This document shows, piece by piece, positions 20,234 to 33,291 of a DNA stretch of 64,000 bases (its first letter is position 1; the number at the start of each line of letters is the position of its first letter). The position numbers were made by a program, and so were the translations under genes. The notes under the pieces were generated by a model. That model did not search any database. It was given only the letters and a program-made list of their open reading frames with translations, and had not been told where the DNA came from. Origin of the DNA: Cycas panzhihuaensis. Taxonomy: Eukaryota; Cycadophyta. Where the stretch lies: assembly GCA_023213395.1 (NCBI GenBank), contig CM041465.1, positions 63,433,741 through 63,497,740 of the forward strand, written 5' to 3'.

Positions 20234-22781
20234 TGATGACCCAACAGGACCTACCTTTCCATAAGGTGGGCATCCCCATGGAACTATACGACCCTCTGCA
20301 CTATCTCCATACCGCCTCAGGTCCCTTTTAGTTTGTGTGATTTGTTCATACCTTGACCTTGAGCTCTTAGCACCACGTTTTGGAATCTTTTCTCATTGAT
20401 GTTTGCTTACCTCTATCCACATGCTTCCTGGACTGTCTCAGCCACCTAGGCAGGAGGGCCAACCCCTCCCAGGCCTGTTAAATCATCTCCTAAAGCTCCC
20501 AGATCCTAGAAACCTGCCATTCTAGCTTTCTAGTCCTGCACCGCTGTAAACTTAGCGGTACTACGAAATTTACTATGGTGCGACTATCATCAGTTATTTT
20601 TTAAAATCTATTGTGGTAATTCTCACTTTTTCCATGGAATTAACATGTGCATTTACATCCACCTCAGCCCTACTCACACTCTATTCGTTTACTTAGGGCT
20701 GGGATGAGTATAAGTATTAAAACCCTCATCATTTTGAGGATCTCTTAGGTCATTTTTTGCTCTCCAATATAATAATTCCTACTATAACTCCTGCTTTCCT
20801 GCTCCTTCTACTACAGGTATTCTTGCAGGCCTATATTTCCTACACCCTAGGCTAAGACTCGCCTGCATCTCCTTGCTTCCATGGTGGCAAGCCTCTCTCC
20901 AGGTTTCATTAAGTGATTTTGACATTGATTTCTTCTCCAACTCACCTAACAAGTGCCCCTTTTAGCTATCTGTTGGATTTCCTCCTGTAAACCCTTGCAG
21001 GAACCCTCTTCCTCACTGTTAGCAGGCCCAGATCTATCATACATCTACCTAGTAGGTCTTACAAACCTTTCCCTTCTAGTTTTATGGTAAGTTACTCCAT
21101 TTTATACCTATTTCTTGTCTCATTTGCTTGGTTCCTTCAGGTTTCACCGTTGTAAAGTTATTTTTCCATTATTCTTGGCTTGTTGTCCCTTGGATCCATC
21201 TTTCTCTCCACTAATTTTCTTCAAGAGAGCAGTGAGAGAAGAGTCCTAAGGCTAGGTAAAGAGAGTAAGGTGGGGTATCCCTCCTTTTCAGTCTTTCTCT
21301 CCAAGGGTAATCCCTTCCCACCTTCTCTTCTTTTACTCTATGCTCTTCTTGAGAAAGAGAGATTGAGCCCTAGGCCAACGTTGGACTATCAGTGTATGCA
21401 GCCCCTTGTTGTGCTAATCCTAGGTTTTCTTGCCTCTTGTTTAGACCCCCATAGCATCCTCCATGTTGTTGGGTACCCCTTGACATCATTAGCAAGGGTT
21501 TGTGCACTAGATTGTTGCCCATAGCAACTCTGTGCCTTGCATACTTCCCAATGCCATGTTGCTTTTTTCTTGATATCTCTTGGATGTCCTTAGCAACCCT
21601 TACCACTATCTTGTTGTGCTTATGGGCTGTGTAGAGAATTCAGCAGAGGGTTAGCCATCCTGAGGCTTCCCTTGCTCCATTTTTGCTTGATGTTTAGCTT
21701 TGCTTAAGAGAGGGTCTTTGGAGCTTATTGCAGCAACTGTTTCTTTTTTAACACCCTAACATTGGTAGCACTTATATATACTTGCATATATATAGTTTAT
21801 CTCTTGAAGCCCCTTCTTAGAAAGGCTAAGTTCGTGCATGTGCAGGTTGTTGCGGTGTTCTTGCAAAGGTGCAAAGCGCTCAGATCTGGGTAAGGTTCTT
21901 TGTTTTGCTCTTTGCTTTTGCTCCTTTCCTTTCATTTTCTTTTTGCAAAGGGGAAGGTAAGGAAGCCTCCTAATCATCCGTGGGTGGATGAGGATGTATG
22001 TGGCATATGGGTGAGGCCTTCCACTGGCCACTACATCTTCTAGGTACGTACTTTCCTCCTTTTTCCCCTGCTTCTCTTTTTACACTTTTATTTGAGATCT
22101 ATGTGTTAGTTAAGTAGGTTACACATAAAAGTGAAAGGAAAAACAATATCGTTTACTTATATTTGCATATCTACACATCACACACCCAACTCTCATAGGA
22201 AAATGACCCATAGGAGATTTTCCCTTTCTTTTTCCTTGGCTTGCAAAATCTACCTTGCCCCTTACGACTCACCCTTACTTGGTATTGTTTACTTGCATAC
22301 GTGATACCCATCCTTGTTTCCTTTCTTATTTCTTTTCTAAATCATTAAGGGAGATTTTGGTTTGGTCGTTCGTTCTCACTTCCTTCCTCCCTTCTTGGCT
22401 CTATTTACCTGGTCAAATAACTAAGAAGATCCTAGCTACATCGTAGGTGATACCACCTAACTTATTTTGCTCGTTTCCCTCTGTCATAGGGAAACCCTTG
22501 AGGATTCCTTTTGTCCCCTTCTGGCCATCCAAGGGTAGGAGGACCTTCCTCTTAAGTCCATCTGGGCTACCTCTCTCGCTTTCCCTCTTTCTCTTTGAGA
22601 TAGAGGACCACTCCAAGGTAGTTAGGTATCATCCACAGGTCTTCAACTCGTGCATTGGTGCACGGGGCACCCTACGTAGTACTTGCTTCGCTTGTAGGTT
22701 TTCTCACCCACATCCTTGATACCAATATCGATCATCATCATTCCTACCCAGCTAGGTGATTATCTCGTAGACGCGCATCCA
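20234..22781 (+). repeat. 3' LTR of element 2 (LTR3, diverged subtype)
   Basis: TGATGAC...CATCCA, 2548 bp. It is alignable to LTR1/LTR2 but much diverged, and closest to LTR4. The U3 inverted-repeat cluster is at 20537-20585, with a TATA-like region at about 20710-20725. The right edge abuts copia integrase sequence; CTTAG (22782-22786) is a candidate target duplication. Confidence 0.75.
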
Positions 22782-23376
22782 CTTAGCATGCTTCTTTCTA
22801 TTTCTAAGAGTGTCCTATTCATGTGCTCAGCTATATCATTCTACTGCGGAGTATAGCTAGTGGTCTTATGCCTTTCAATCTCAACTTCTTTGCAATAGTT
22901 CTAAAACTCCAAGGAGTTGAACTCAGCTCCATTGTTAGTTCTTAAATATTTGATTGACTTGCCAATGCTCTTATCAACTAGAGCCTTCAACTACTTAAAC
23001 ACACTGAAAACTTTAAATTTCTTTTTCAAAAAATAGACCCACACCTTTCTAGAGTAATCATCTATAAATGTGATAATGTACAATGATCCTCCATAAGATA
23101 TTGTAGGGGCTAGTCCCCACACATCTAAATGTATGTAATCTAGAACACCTTTAATAGTGTGACTCCTTGCTTTAAACCTGAGTCTACACTACTTCCAAAA
23201 ATATAATATTTACAAAAATCTAAATCTGAAAGTTGTAAGTTAAGAAGTAACTTATGGTTCATGAGCACCTTAAGTCCTCTCTCACTCATATGCCTAAGTC
23301 TCTGATGCTATAACTGAGCTAGATCTTTTATAGTCTTTGATGCTATATCTACATGGCTAACATTTGTACGTCCTAC
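22782..23376 (-). pseudogene. copia integrase (partial, with upstream zinc region)
   Basis: The - strand gives, in order, a gag-pre-integrase stretch, LDVWG (first Asp), a second-Asp site reading LRTNNGAEF (families usually have RTDNG, so Asp is Asn), and IAEHMNRTLLEIERSML with the catalytic Glu. It ends at the LTR3 junction. Several TAA/TAG codons interrupt it. It is inactive through the Asp change, the stops and the split. Confidence 0.8.
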
Positions 23377-24568
23377 TTAAATATAAAGGTTTCCTTTCTT
23401 TAAGGCTTTCATAACAACCAAGGTGTACTTTGACACCTTTAAGACTCCTTCATGACCTATGTATTTATAACCACTATAATCTAGTTCACCTAAGAAAATT
23501 AGATTCCTTTTTAGATTAGGTACATGTCTAACTTTAGTTAATATTCTCACTACACCATCGAATATTTTAATTTTAATGCTACTAATGCCCATTATCTTAC
23601 AAGAAACTTCATTTCCCATAAGCACATCACCACCATCAAGAGGTTGGTAGGATGAGAACCAACTCTTGTATGGACACATGTGGTGTAAACCACCTGAATC
23701 TAATAACCAATCATGGTGATAATATGAAATATTATAAGCAACCAAGACATTATCATCCATACCTTGATTTGACTCTACTTGATTAGTCTCCTTGGTAGGA
23801 TCTTCCTTTTTCTGGAACTCCTTCCTTTTGTAGCAATCCTTCTTAAGGTGACTTGTCTTATTATGGTGCCAACATCGGAGCTTACTCTTCTTGCCTTTTG
23901 ACTTTGACCTTGATATATCCCTGGAGCTTTTCCTTCTCTCAATTTTTCTACCCCTTGCTATCATAGCTTCTAGTATGGAGGTTTCAAGATTAGAATTCCT
24001 CCTCACTTCTTCCATTAGTAAAGCACTCACAACATAATCATAGTCTAATTCATCTATAGTGCTGAAGCTAATTGAGGTGGACAATATTATCCAAGAATTC
24101 TGCTAATGAACATAATAAGGTAACAACCTTGTCCTCATCCTCAATTGTGACATCAATACTAGCCAACTAACAAATAAGAGTACTCAAAATATTTAAATGG
24201 TTAGTAATTTTTGTACATTCTTTCATTCATAATGAGTATAGTTTCCTCTTCAAGTACATTTAATTCGTCACTAATTTAGTCATATATAATCCTTCCAACT
24301 GGGTCCATAATCTTGCTACTATATGCTCCTCTGTGTTGTTAAATATAACTTCATCTACCAAGTATAATTATATTATGCTAAGAGCCCTTTTGTCTAGATC
24401 ATCTCATTCATCATTATTTATCCCTATAGGTTTCTTCGATTTACTTGTAAGAGCTCTGTACAAACCTTGTTGTACTAGAACATCATACACTTTTAACTTC
24501 CACAACTTAAAGTTGTTCTTACCATTAAATTTCTCCACCTCAAACTTTGCATTCACTAATTTTGCCAT
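23377..24568 (-). pseudogene. gag: copia gag and protease
   Basis: Gag begins at ATG 24568, 56 nt after the primer site, with MAKLVNAKFEVEKFNG and the Trp/Leu-rich UBN2-type start. A stop and a frameshift separate it from the open frame 24084-23377 (235 codons). That frame holds a zinc knuckle, CWHHNKTSHLKKDC, whose second Cys is His, and a protease site, WLLDSGGLHHMCPYKSWF, keeping Asp-Ser-Gly. The frame closes just before the gag-pre-integrase region. Confidence 0.8.
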
Positions 24569-24623
24569 TTAGTGTAGAAAAAGTTGAGACTAAAACCTTC
24601 GCAAACTTGCTGCAAAAATAAAA

Positions 24624-24638
24624 GTGGCTCTGATACCA
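24624..24638 (-). other. Primer-binding site (tRNA-iMet), copia
   Basis: The - strand reads TGGTATCAGAGCCAC, complementary to the 3' end of initiator tRNA-Met, 2 nt from the LTR edge. Confidence 0.85.
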
Positions 24639-24640
24639 CT

Positions 24641-24977
24641 TGTTGAGAAGACAAGGTTCTAATAACATGAAACTACTACCAAGATCTAAACTATTTTACA
24701 ACTAGTTATAGGAATCAAAACTAAAATTTAACATGTAAGTTCTTAAATTAGAGATAATATAATAAAATAAATAAGAAAGACAAGCATCATATATACACCC
24801 GATATAACATGGTAAAACCCAAGTAGTTTGCTAGAAAAACATCCACACAAGAAAGGTATCAATCTTTATTATCAAAGAATAGAGAAATGTATACAATTTA
24901 TAGTAGAATGCTTATAGTAATAATAACCAGCCACCTAACTCTTCAAAGTACATCCAATACATCAAACACCATCAACA
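24641..24977 (-). repeat. 5' LTR of the copia element
   Basis: The 337-bp segment starts TGTTGA and ends TCAACA, a 6-bp terminal inverted repeat, next to the primer site. The following CATAA (24978-24982) is a candidate target duplication. The other LTR is not in the window, so the outer edge rests on the inverted repeat alone. Confidence 0.65.
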
Positions 24978-27673
24978 CATAATAAAAAAAATACCCTAAA
25001 TTGGGTTATATGAGAGAGTCATATAAGGCACAAATCTTAACCATAGAATTTAGTGTATTTTTCATGAATGGCCCTAATTCTCTTTATAATTTAGTATGCT
25101 TTTTAGTGCTATCTTTTTGGGTTGGGGGCTATCACCCCTGAACCCTCTCTTTGCAAGGGGCATTCTAACCTCCACGTACACCCCTGGCTAAAGGGGCCTG
25201 CCACCCCACTTAGAACCCCCCGAGGAAGTTTAGGAGGGAAACCCTGTTGCCAACCTATCAAAATTTTAGCCTCTAAAATATTGTTGTCACATTATCTAAC
25301 ATCATGCAATTTAAGACATGGTCATTTCACTTATACTAGTGATATAATGTCATCTAATGTACAAAAAAGTAAGGCTAAAGTCTCTTTTTTTTTTCATATT
25401 TTCTTTAAAACTTGATTTATCTTCTAAGTAACCATTCTTTACAAACTTTGAAAGATCATTTCCAATAAAATATGATTTCATTACTTTACTCCAAAGTTAA
25501 AAATTAGTTCCATCAAATATTGAAAAACTTATGTCATTAAGATTCATTGCCAATATAGAGAAGACTTTAATACATTAACTAAAAGGTATGTGATCTTAAT
25601 GATCAAATAAGATTCCTTTTAACCTCAAATGAAAAACAACTTTAAAAATACAATAAAACTCTTTTGATATAAACTTTCAAATAAATACCAATATAGATTC
25701 CTTCTTAAGAAATAAGGAAGATAACTTGATGATGAAATGAAATATATATATATATATATATATATATATCTTTTGAATGAAATTAATGTGAAATGAATAC
25801 ACCCCTTTGAGATGAAGCAAATATAAATTAATATTTTTTTTGAAATGATACAATATAATCCTTAGGACAATAAACAACTTGGAATACAATAATCTCTTTT
25901 AAAATGAAATCAAATCAATGAGATTCCTTCTTAACACATAAAAGAAGGTAACTAGACATTGAAAATAAAGTTTATCTCTTTAAAATGAACTCAATTTAAG
26001 ATAAAACACCTTCTTGAATGAAAAAATATATAACATAAACAAGCTTTCATAATGACTCAAATAAGCTTCTAAAAAAGAAATGATCTTATACACATATAAT
26101 CAAATGCAATCTAAATGCACTTTTATATTCAATAAAGTGAACCTTAAAAGATAACGTTTAGTAAAGAGATAAATGATTAATTATGAGTAAGGAAAAGACC
26201 TATTATGGGCTTCAATATATAAAGGAACAAACTAAAAATAAATGAACAATAAACATGTTTTTATATGAGTCATTTCTAATGTATAAAAATATGTAAAGTA
26301 TGCTTTGAATATACCCTTTAAATATGTGCTTTTATTTGACCTTAAATATACTTTTAAAAATATCCTTTTAAAAAGGTAAATTAACTTAAAAAATAAATAA
26401 AATAGGCTTGATATGAGTTTAAACTTAAAGTAAATAAACCATAGAATAAAATAACAGCTTTAAAAATAAAGTTACTAAGAGTTAAAGAGCACCAGTTTGA
26501 AGAATTTACTTTCAAAGAGCTCCTTCTTCTTTAAGAAGCTAAAATATAATACAAAAGTTGTAAAATATTAATTATAAGCTTATAAAATCAAGTAAAATGA
26601 TCAAAGATGGATTAGTAATCTAATAAAATATAAATAAGCTAAGATAGAGTTGAAAGTTAGTTTAAAATAACTAAAACATGGTTAAACTAGGGTCAACTAA
26701 AAGAGTTAACTTTACTAGACTTAAAACATTATAAAATAGCTTCGAATATTAGTAGAAACCACTTCAATATATAGATCCTTAAAATACCTTTCTAATGGAT
26801 CTAGCCACTCAAAAAATGGACTCTTGGATAAAAAATTATAACAAAAATGGTGAAAGGGCCTCTTTTTCGCTATTAAATAAAATAGGGGGTTAAACCCCTT
26901 AATAAAACCACCCAATAGAGTCCAAAGGGGGCTAGTAGACTTGAAATTTTATAAAAATTCCGTAATACCCTTTAAATCTAAAATTAGAAAAATTAATTAA
27001 TAAAATGTTGAAATATGCCCCTTTAATTAATAAATCTCAGTCATATGGGATGTAATAAGATTGAAAGGTAGGGTATAAAGGGATTATCCATGCATAGATT
27101 TAAAGTACTATAAAAAATAATTAAATTAAAGTTAAACTTTATAAAAATATATATGAAAAAAATTAAATAAATTTAAACATATCACATATGACCCAAGCAT
27201 ACATATAGAGATTTGACAAGATCATTCTCTGTCCACACAAATCAAATTGATACAAAATTTGAGGGGTGCCCAGAAACACCTACTGGTAAGTCACAACTCA
27301 TATTTTGTAGTGATCTAATAACCACAAAGAGAGAACTAAGTCAATAAAGATAGGAAGGTCGTATGGACTATGTGGAGGCCATACAACTTAGAGAGGGCCC
27401 AAAATCACTCAGAGACTACTCTATTCAGACCTTATTAGGCCTGCATCTATGCTACAAAGGAGATCTAATAAAAAAAAAGTAAAATAAGTGAATAACGAGA
27501 GGAACAATGGGGTTTTAATAGTCAAACAAAGTGAGCCAACTTCCAAGAGCAATATCTCAGTACTAGGACAATGATTTTTTAAACCATTTATTTTGTTGTG
27601 ATCTAGATTCAACAAGGATAAAAATAAGTAGTTATATGATGTAGTTTTATCCACTTTGGAGAGAGCACCAGCC
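24978..27673. other. AT-rich DNA without recognisable genes
   Basis: A short GC-richer island (25119-25260) is followed by strongly AT-rich sequence full of short imperfect repeats, including variants of AGATTCCTTCTTAA near 25608, 25690 and 25920. All open frames are short and low-complexity. It may be an unrecognised LTR or very old repeat remnants. Confidence 0.4.
25742..25769. repeat. (AT)n microsatellite
   Basis: A run of about 14 AT units. Confidence 0.95.
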
Positions 27674-28554
27674 TAACAAAGTCCAAGAAGGAAGTAGGAA
27701 CCTCAAAAGATTGATAAAAAAATGATTAAATCCTTATAAAAACTTAATGAAACTTAGATATAAACACTTCAAATATGTGTTGGGCTATGTACAGTAGTAG
27801 AGGCTCTAAAAACTTATAGAGATTCTGAAAAAAAAATAGAGTGTAAAAAGTAAAATAATAAAAAATTTTAACAAAATACTATATAAACTATTGATATAAT
27901 GTTGAAAACATTGACATAATTTCCTTTTGGAGGTGGTGTTGAAGAACATCGAGGGTTTTAAGCCCTAAAATATATATTCGGGAGGTAGGCAGAGCCTACC
28001 CCAACCACCATTCCAACCTCTAAATCCAAATTATAATAAAAAATAAGCAACTTAAAATAAAATAACATTAGCTTATCCAAGTGATGGTTGGCATGTTCCC
28101 AAGACCCATTTGCACACATATACGTAAAGAATATAGTTCCAATATTTAGCTCATTATTGTTATAGTCAGATCAAAGTGGAGATCTAATTAGAGTGCTCTA
28201 GCCTTTTTGAATAAAGATTTAACACTATAGTGTGTTCTTGCTCTTTTTAACTCAATGGTTCTATAGCTAGATTAAAGTAGAGATCTAATTAGAGTGCCTT
28301 TAAGGACCACCCGAGGCATACTCACCTCCCAAATTGGGTTGAGTATACCTCCTAGCCAAGTGACCACACCTCAACTGGTTGTGGTATACACATCTCTAAC
28401 CAGACCTAAGGGACCCTCGAGTCCCCCTTCAATTAGCCACATAGGGAAAATCCCCATGCATCCTTAACCCCAACCTAGGGATCTTTCTCTTTACGTACCC
28501 CAAGGATGCACTTCCTAACCATGGGGGTATGGAAAGGGAAATCTCCTTCCTATC
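27674..28554. other. Leader region of unit 1
   Basis: AT-rich to about 28300, then balanced. It has no LTR match to the other Tat copies and no coding signal. An inverted repeat, GGTAGGC-AGA-GCCTACC, lies at about 27985-28001. Confidence 0.4.
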
Positions 28555-30235
28555 TATAGAGTATACTCTCTCCACCCATATGGTGTTGCACCACCTACAA
28601 GTGGCCCATATTGGTAAAACCCTATTCTACACCTATCTGTTTCATCTTTGTGTATCACCTCACATGTAGTGCCTTCACAAGGACAAAAAACGCCTCCCTA
28701 AGGCTCCTTTCCCCAAGTACCCTTTCAATAAGGTGTGTATCCTCAAGGGGGAATAGGTCCCTCTTACTCATTCACCTATCTCTGAGTTCCTTCTCATCTA
28801 GGATTATTCCCCTCCCATCAAATAGGAGGGAATTCATATCCCCCTTTCAGCTAGACCTCTCAAGGAGGATTCTGGTGTCCATGCCCACTCCTCCTTCCTC
28901 TTTCATTGACCCATTAGCTCAACCAAGGGCCTATCCCTTCATTAACTGTAGGTCAACTCCTTTATCCATTGAGGCATTAAGGGCCAACTTACTACCTCAC
29001 CCCCCTAAGGTGCCTAAATTTGATGGGACCTCTTCACAAGACCCAACCGAGTATGTGAATAGTTTCTCCATGGCATGTATTGATTACTAGGCCTATGATC
29101 ACATCTTAATGAAATGTTTTCCATGTTCCTTATAGGGTGATGGTCTTAACAAGTTCTACTACTTCTTTGACCATTCAATTCATTTATTCCAACAACTTAT
29201 GGATGAGTTCATCAACTATTTTAACATTCCTCATCCCTCCAAGAGTGGAATGAAAGTCTTACTTTCCCTAAAAATGGTCACCAGGAGATGAATCATGGTT
29301 TTGTTAGGCAATTTCACGATCTACTTCACTCCATGAAGGCCACGTTGCCTAAGGAGATAAAGAGGAATCTCTTTGTGAATGCCCTATATCTCAAAGTACA
29401 TGTTGAGGTCCTCAAAATGGGGGCAATAGCATATGATTCCATCATAGCTAAGTGCTTGGCTCTTGAGACTATTGAGATCCAAGTGGGTCTTAAGAGAGCT
29501 CTTAAATCATCACAACAATGAGAGACACCCCTTGTGTCACATGGGAATACTTTGGATCCTTTGACCTCAACATATATTCTTTAAAGTATATAATGAAGGA
29601 GATTAAGCTCTAAGCTCCTCCCTCATCGCCAAACTTCCATAGACCTGTCCACCATGCCTCATAAGCCGCACCTCCTAAGGATTGAAATACATGGTCCTCT
29701 CAGGCAAGGGAGACCAAGCCTTCCTTGGAAAAAAAGTGGCACTCCATCCATGGTGATTGTTTTCATGAGGATTTGCAATGTAGGGTGTAACATCCTAAAC
29801 CCACTCCACATCGTGATTCCTCTACCAAGCAGCTGTCCAAGCCTAATTTAGACCAGCCCATCTATAGAGATCCCTTCTTCAAACAGAGTGAATGAGATCA
29901 ACACACCTAATATAGAGGGAACTGAAATAGAAGAAAATCTCTTAACCCTGATCGTACATAAGCTAAAGAGAAGGGGGAAAGAAGTTCTTCCTCTTCTTTT
30001 AGTTCTTGCCATCGTACCCCTTCACCTTCTTGATCTTGAAACAAGGGAAAGAGAGTTATCTAAATGCTCAGGACCACACCCCTTTATGCTCTAACTAGTT
30101 CTCAAGCAACTAAAGAGACCATAGGTACATCTTCCTCTTCTCAACTTGATCCTTCCATGGATAACCCTCCTTTTGAGATTCCTTCTCTCCCCAAGACCAT
30201 TGTTGTCCACTCGAATCACTATGATTTCTAAAGGG
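28555..30235 (+). pseudogene. gag: gag of Tat-like element C1
   Basis: Homologous to gag of element 1 from the PYGV/GP region on. The gag core is seen at 28611-29520: VPKFDGTSSQDPTEYVNSF, then QQLMDEFINYFNIPHPSKSG, then the stretch ending at TGA 29519-29521. The zinc-finger-like segment at about 29727-29775 reads WHSIHGDCFHEDLQC, with the first Cys replaced by His. The last part ends with NHYDF and a stop (TAA near 30228) at the same codon as in element 1. Many stops and frameshifts; no 5' LTR is attached. Confidence 0.7.
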
Positions 30236-30830
30236 CACTTCCCCAACCAACCGAGAAAGGAAAACCCTTCTTAATCATAGATGAGCTTCACACTATGGCC
30301 ATGAGGATGTCTATGATGGATTTCTTGAGGAGTTGTCTAGAGCAATGTGCTCTCCTTTTAGAGACTTTAGGGTTGGTGGATGTATCCATCTAAACTTTGA
30401 GTACTACCCTAAGTCAGGAGGCCATCATCTCTTTCGACCTTAAAGATATTCCTCTAACTAGTGAAAGGGAATTCCAATGGCATTACACTTTTACATATCT
30501 ATAGCCACTCTAGAGGTGTACACTTAGAAGAACTGTTATGGATAATGATTCTTCTGTTAATATTGTACCTCTACACATCATGTAGGATTTAGGCATAGAA
30601 CCTCTTAAGCCAGTTCCATGGCATTGTCGGGGCTACGATGGTAGTGACAAAATATCCTTACGATCTATCTCTATCCCTATTACCCTAGAGGAAAAAACTA
30701 TTCTCACTGATATCATTATCCTTGATATAGACGTGGACAACAACCTTCTATTCGTATGTCCATAGCTCGACCAGATCAGAGCCATGTGTTCGTCCCATTG
30801 GGGACAACTCAAATTCATCCATAAAGGATG
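30236..30830 (+). pseudogene. Protease of C1
   Basis: It continues in frame after the gag stop. Landmarks are FLIIDELHT, DNDSSVNIVPLHI at the active site (Asp-Ser-Ser) and a damaged LLF-x-CP in place of LLLGRPWL. Several stops. Same layout as 5233-5808. Confidence 0.65.
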
Positions 30831-32640
30831 AATGAAAGTTGTTTCTTTAGAGCCTCCTCCCATTAAATAATCTCACTGGTCCCGTCAAGCAGTTCATGAT
30901 CTAATGAAGGGTAATAAATGGCCATCCACTCATGCTTCCACCTACATGATCAATATTCCTAGCACTTATTACTCAAAGGAAGGACCTTTTCCTTCCTCTT
31001 ATAACCTTATTCATTCTACCCCTATTGGTATAGGGAGTTATGGGTACCTCATTGTTTTGAGTGACAGTGAGTCTGACAGTGAGCACAAGGACCTCCCTCA
31101 TCCTATATCCCTCCTAAACACCCATAGGGAGCAGTTGCTTCGTTTTAGGTCCTAACTTAGAACCCCTTCTGTTTAGAAGCCTAGTACTCTTATTGAGTCA
31201 TGCATGTTCATTTCCATCTCTTGCATGACCTCCCACACCACCTCCTCATCCACCTCGTCACCTTCCTTGGGTGATAGGGATAGGGGACCTCTTATCTTCT
31301 GACATAAGAGGATATCTCCCAACTCTTTTGAAGAGTCCCTTGGCTATATCGAGTGGTGCATTGACTGTTATGGGTCCATTACTCCTCCCACTTATTGCTT
31401 CTTATCCTCTCCAAGTATAACTATCCATAGGGTAGACTGCTTTAGGATTGATGAGGCATTGTTAGAGTATTTAGCAGGTTCCATACCCAATCTCCCTCCT
31501 GGTTACCATAAGCTTGGTTACCGAAAGATCTTAGCTCTTAGGTCACCCCTATCTGACCTAAGCCAACCTAGTTCCCCTTTGGCCCTTCCTGTTGGCCAAG
31601 CCCCCACCATTTCAAGGAGGGGAAGGCCATGTGCATAGGGGCAACTAAGGACATCATCCTTTCCCCTAGCAAGGTCATCAAGATGGGAGTAAATTGTTAC
31701 CGTGAAAAAATAGAGGCGTACACCCTCCTTTTCTAAGAGTTTCATGAACATTTCATGTGGGATTACATTGATATGAAAGGAATAGATCCCTCTATCATAA
31801 CCCATAATCTTACAACTATCCCGGGTACTCACCCTGTGTAACAAAAGTAGTGCCCTATTTATCCTAAGCTATTAGTTCCCATTAAGATAGAAGTTAAAAA
31901 ACTCTTAGATGTAGGGTTGATCACTTCTATTGATTACCCTAAATGGGTCTCCAACATCATTCCCATTGCTAAAAGGAACGAAATGATTCAGATATGCATT
32001 GACTTTTGAGATATTAATAATGCATGTCCTAAAGATAACTTTCCTTTACATTTCATCGATCAGATTATCGATCACACCATTGGATTTGAAGTCATATCAT
32101 TAATGGATGGCTTCTATGGTTATAACCAAATCTAAATCTCCACCGACGACCATCACAAAATGGACTTTACTACACCTTGGGGTACCTTTTCTTATAAAGT
32201 AACAGCTTTCAAACTAAAAACATAGGCAGCACTTACCAAAGGTTGATGCAATTTGTCTTTCATAAGCTCATAAATAAAACCTTCAAGGTCTTTATGGATG
32301 ATATGGTGGGTCTCTCTCATAAGAAATCCCATCACCCTGAGGATTTACATGCCATCTTTACATGATGTGGCAAATACCATGTCAGCTTAAACCCACTCAA
32401 ATACGTGTTTGAAGTAACCACTGACAAACTCCTAGGTTTCCTTGTTTCTAAACAAGGAATCCAAATCAACCCCAATAAGGTTAAAGCTATCCTTGATATG
32501 CCTCTACCCAAAATACAATATTAAACTAAGTCATTTTTAGGTAGGTTGGATTTTCTTAGGTATTTTCTAACAAACTTCACCATAAATGCTAAAACCCTTA
32601 CTAACCTGTTGAAGAAGGGAGCTCTATTCATTTGGTCTCC
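30831..32640 (+). pseudogene. Linker and reverse transcriptase of C1
   Basis: The linker (to about 31620) is Ser/acidic-rich with stops. RT starts near ATKDIILSPSKVIKMG. It continues with IDPSIITHNLTTIPG and PKWVSNIIPIAKRNEMIQICI, then FMDDMVGLSHKK with the two active-site Asp codons at 32297-32302, and the connection region. It keeps the stretch that is deleted in element 1. Stops occur about every 100-200 nt. Confidence 0.75.
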
Positions 32641-32699
32641 TAAGGCCCAGGAAGCTTTTTAAGAGCTCAAGAGAGACTTAGCTTCTCCTTCGATCTTAA

Positions 32700-33100
32700 T
32701 AGCCTGTATATTTGACTATCCCTTCATCCTTTCTCCTCAGCCACCAATGAATCCTTAGGGGCTATGCTCACCCAAGAGGATGATTCAGGGACTAATTAAT
32801 CCATTTACTTCACCATCTAGACACTAGTCACTATTGAGCTTAACTACTCTTTCATCAAGAAGGAGTGCCTTGCCTTGGTCTATGCAACTAAGAAATTTAG
32901 GCATTACCTATATGACAATAGTACTTAGGTGATCTTTCAATCCAATCCCCTGAGATACCTCTTAACTCGATCTGACTTGACTGGTAGGACTAACAAATGG
33001 GCTGTCCTCCTTCAAGAGTGTGACCTTCAAATTGTTAATAGGAAATCAAAGAAGATAATGGTAGTTGTTAAATAACTAGTTGATGCACCTATTTCTAAAT
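32700..33100 (+). pseudogene. gRNH of C1
   Basis: The start is frameshifted (a short loss in the YTSAT motif near 32731), followed by the SLGAMLTQEDDSG equivalent, LNYSFIKKECLALVYATKKF and SNPLRYLLT. It is degenerate in the same way as the other Tat gRNH copies. Confidence 0.6.
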
Positions 33101-33291
33101 CTTTTAACATTACCAATGATGGCTCCTTACTTGACGAGCCTATCTTTTCCATCCAATACTCATCATCCCATTTATTATCTAGTAGCAAATAGTATGGGAA
33201 CATTGTATAATACCTTACTAAATAGCAGTATCATCCTAACACTAGTGACAAGGTGAGGTCACGAGTTAGGGCTACTGCTAGGTAGTATTTT

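Larger units (their letters stand above)
16782..22781 (+). mobile_element. Element 2: 3' half of a Tat-type element interrupted by element 1
   Basis: Directly after LTR2 the sequence resumes at a point homologous to 9893 of element 1. It continues through the antisense gene, aRNH and an LTR of a diverged subtype (LTR3). The gag-pol half should lie left of the window. About 850 bp equivalent to 12150-13050 of element 1 is missing near 19047, which removes the antisense promoter and exon 1. Confidence 0.75.
22782..24977 (-). mobile_element. Ty1/copia element, 5' part, interrupted by element 2
   Basis: On the - strand: LTR, tRNA-iMet primer site, gag, protease and integrase core, in copia order. 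The sequence stops inside integrase exactly at the end of LTR3. RT-RNase H and the other LTR should lie left of the window, on the far side of elements 2 and 1. The gag resembles Tork-type copia, but lineage is only a guess. Confidence 0.8.

Noticed and set aside
25742-25769. AT-repeat as a regulatory or origin element.
   Set aside because: It is a simple dinucleotide microsatellite in AT-rich DNA, with nothing around it to suggest a function.
24978-27673. A host gene hidden in the AT-rich interval.
   Set aside because: Only short, low-complexity frames, with no motif, promoter-exon order or conservation.
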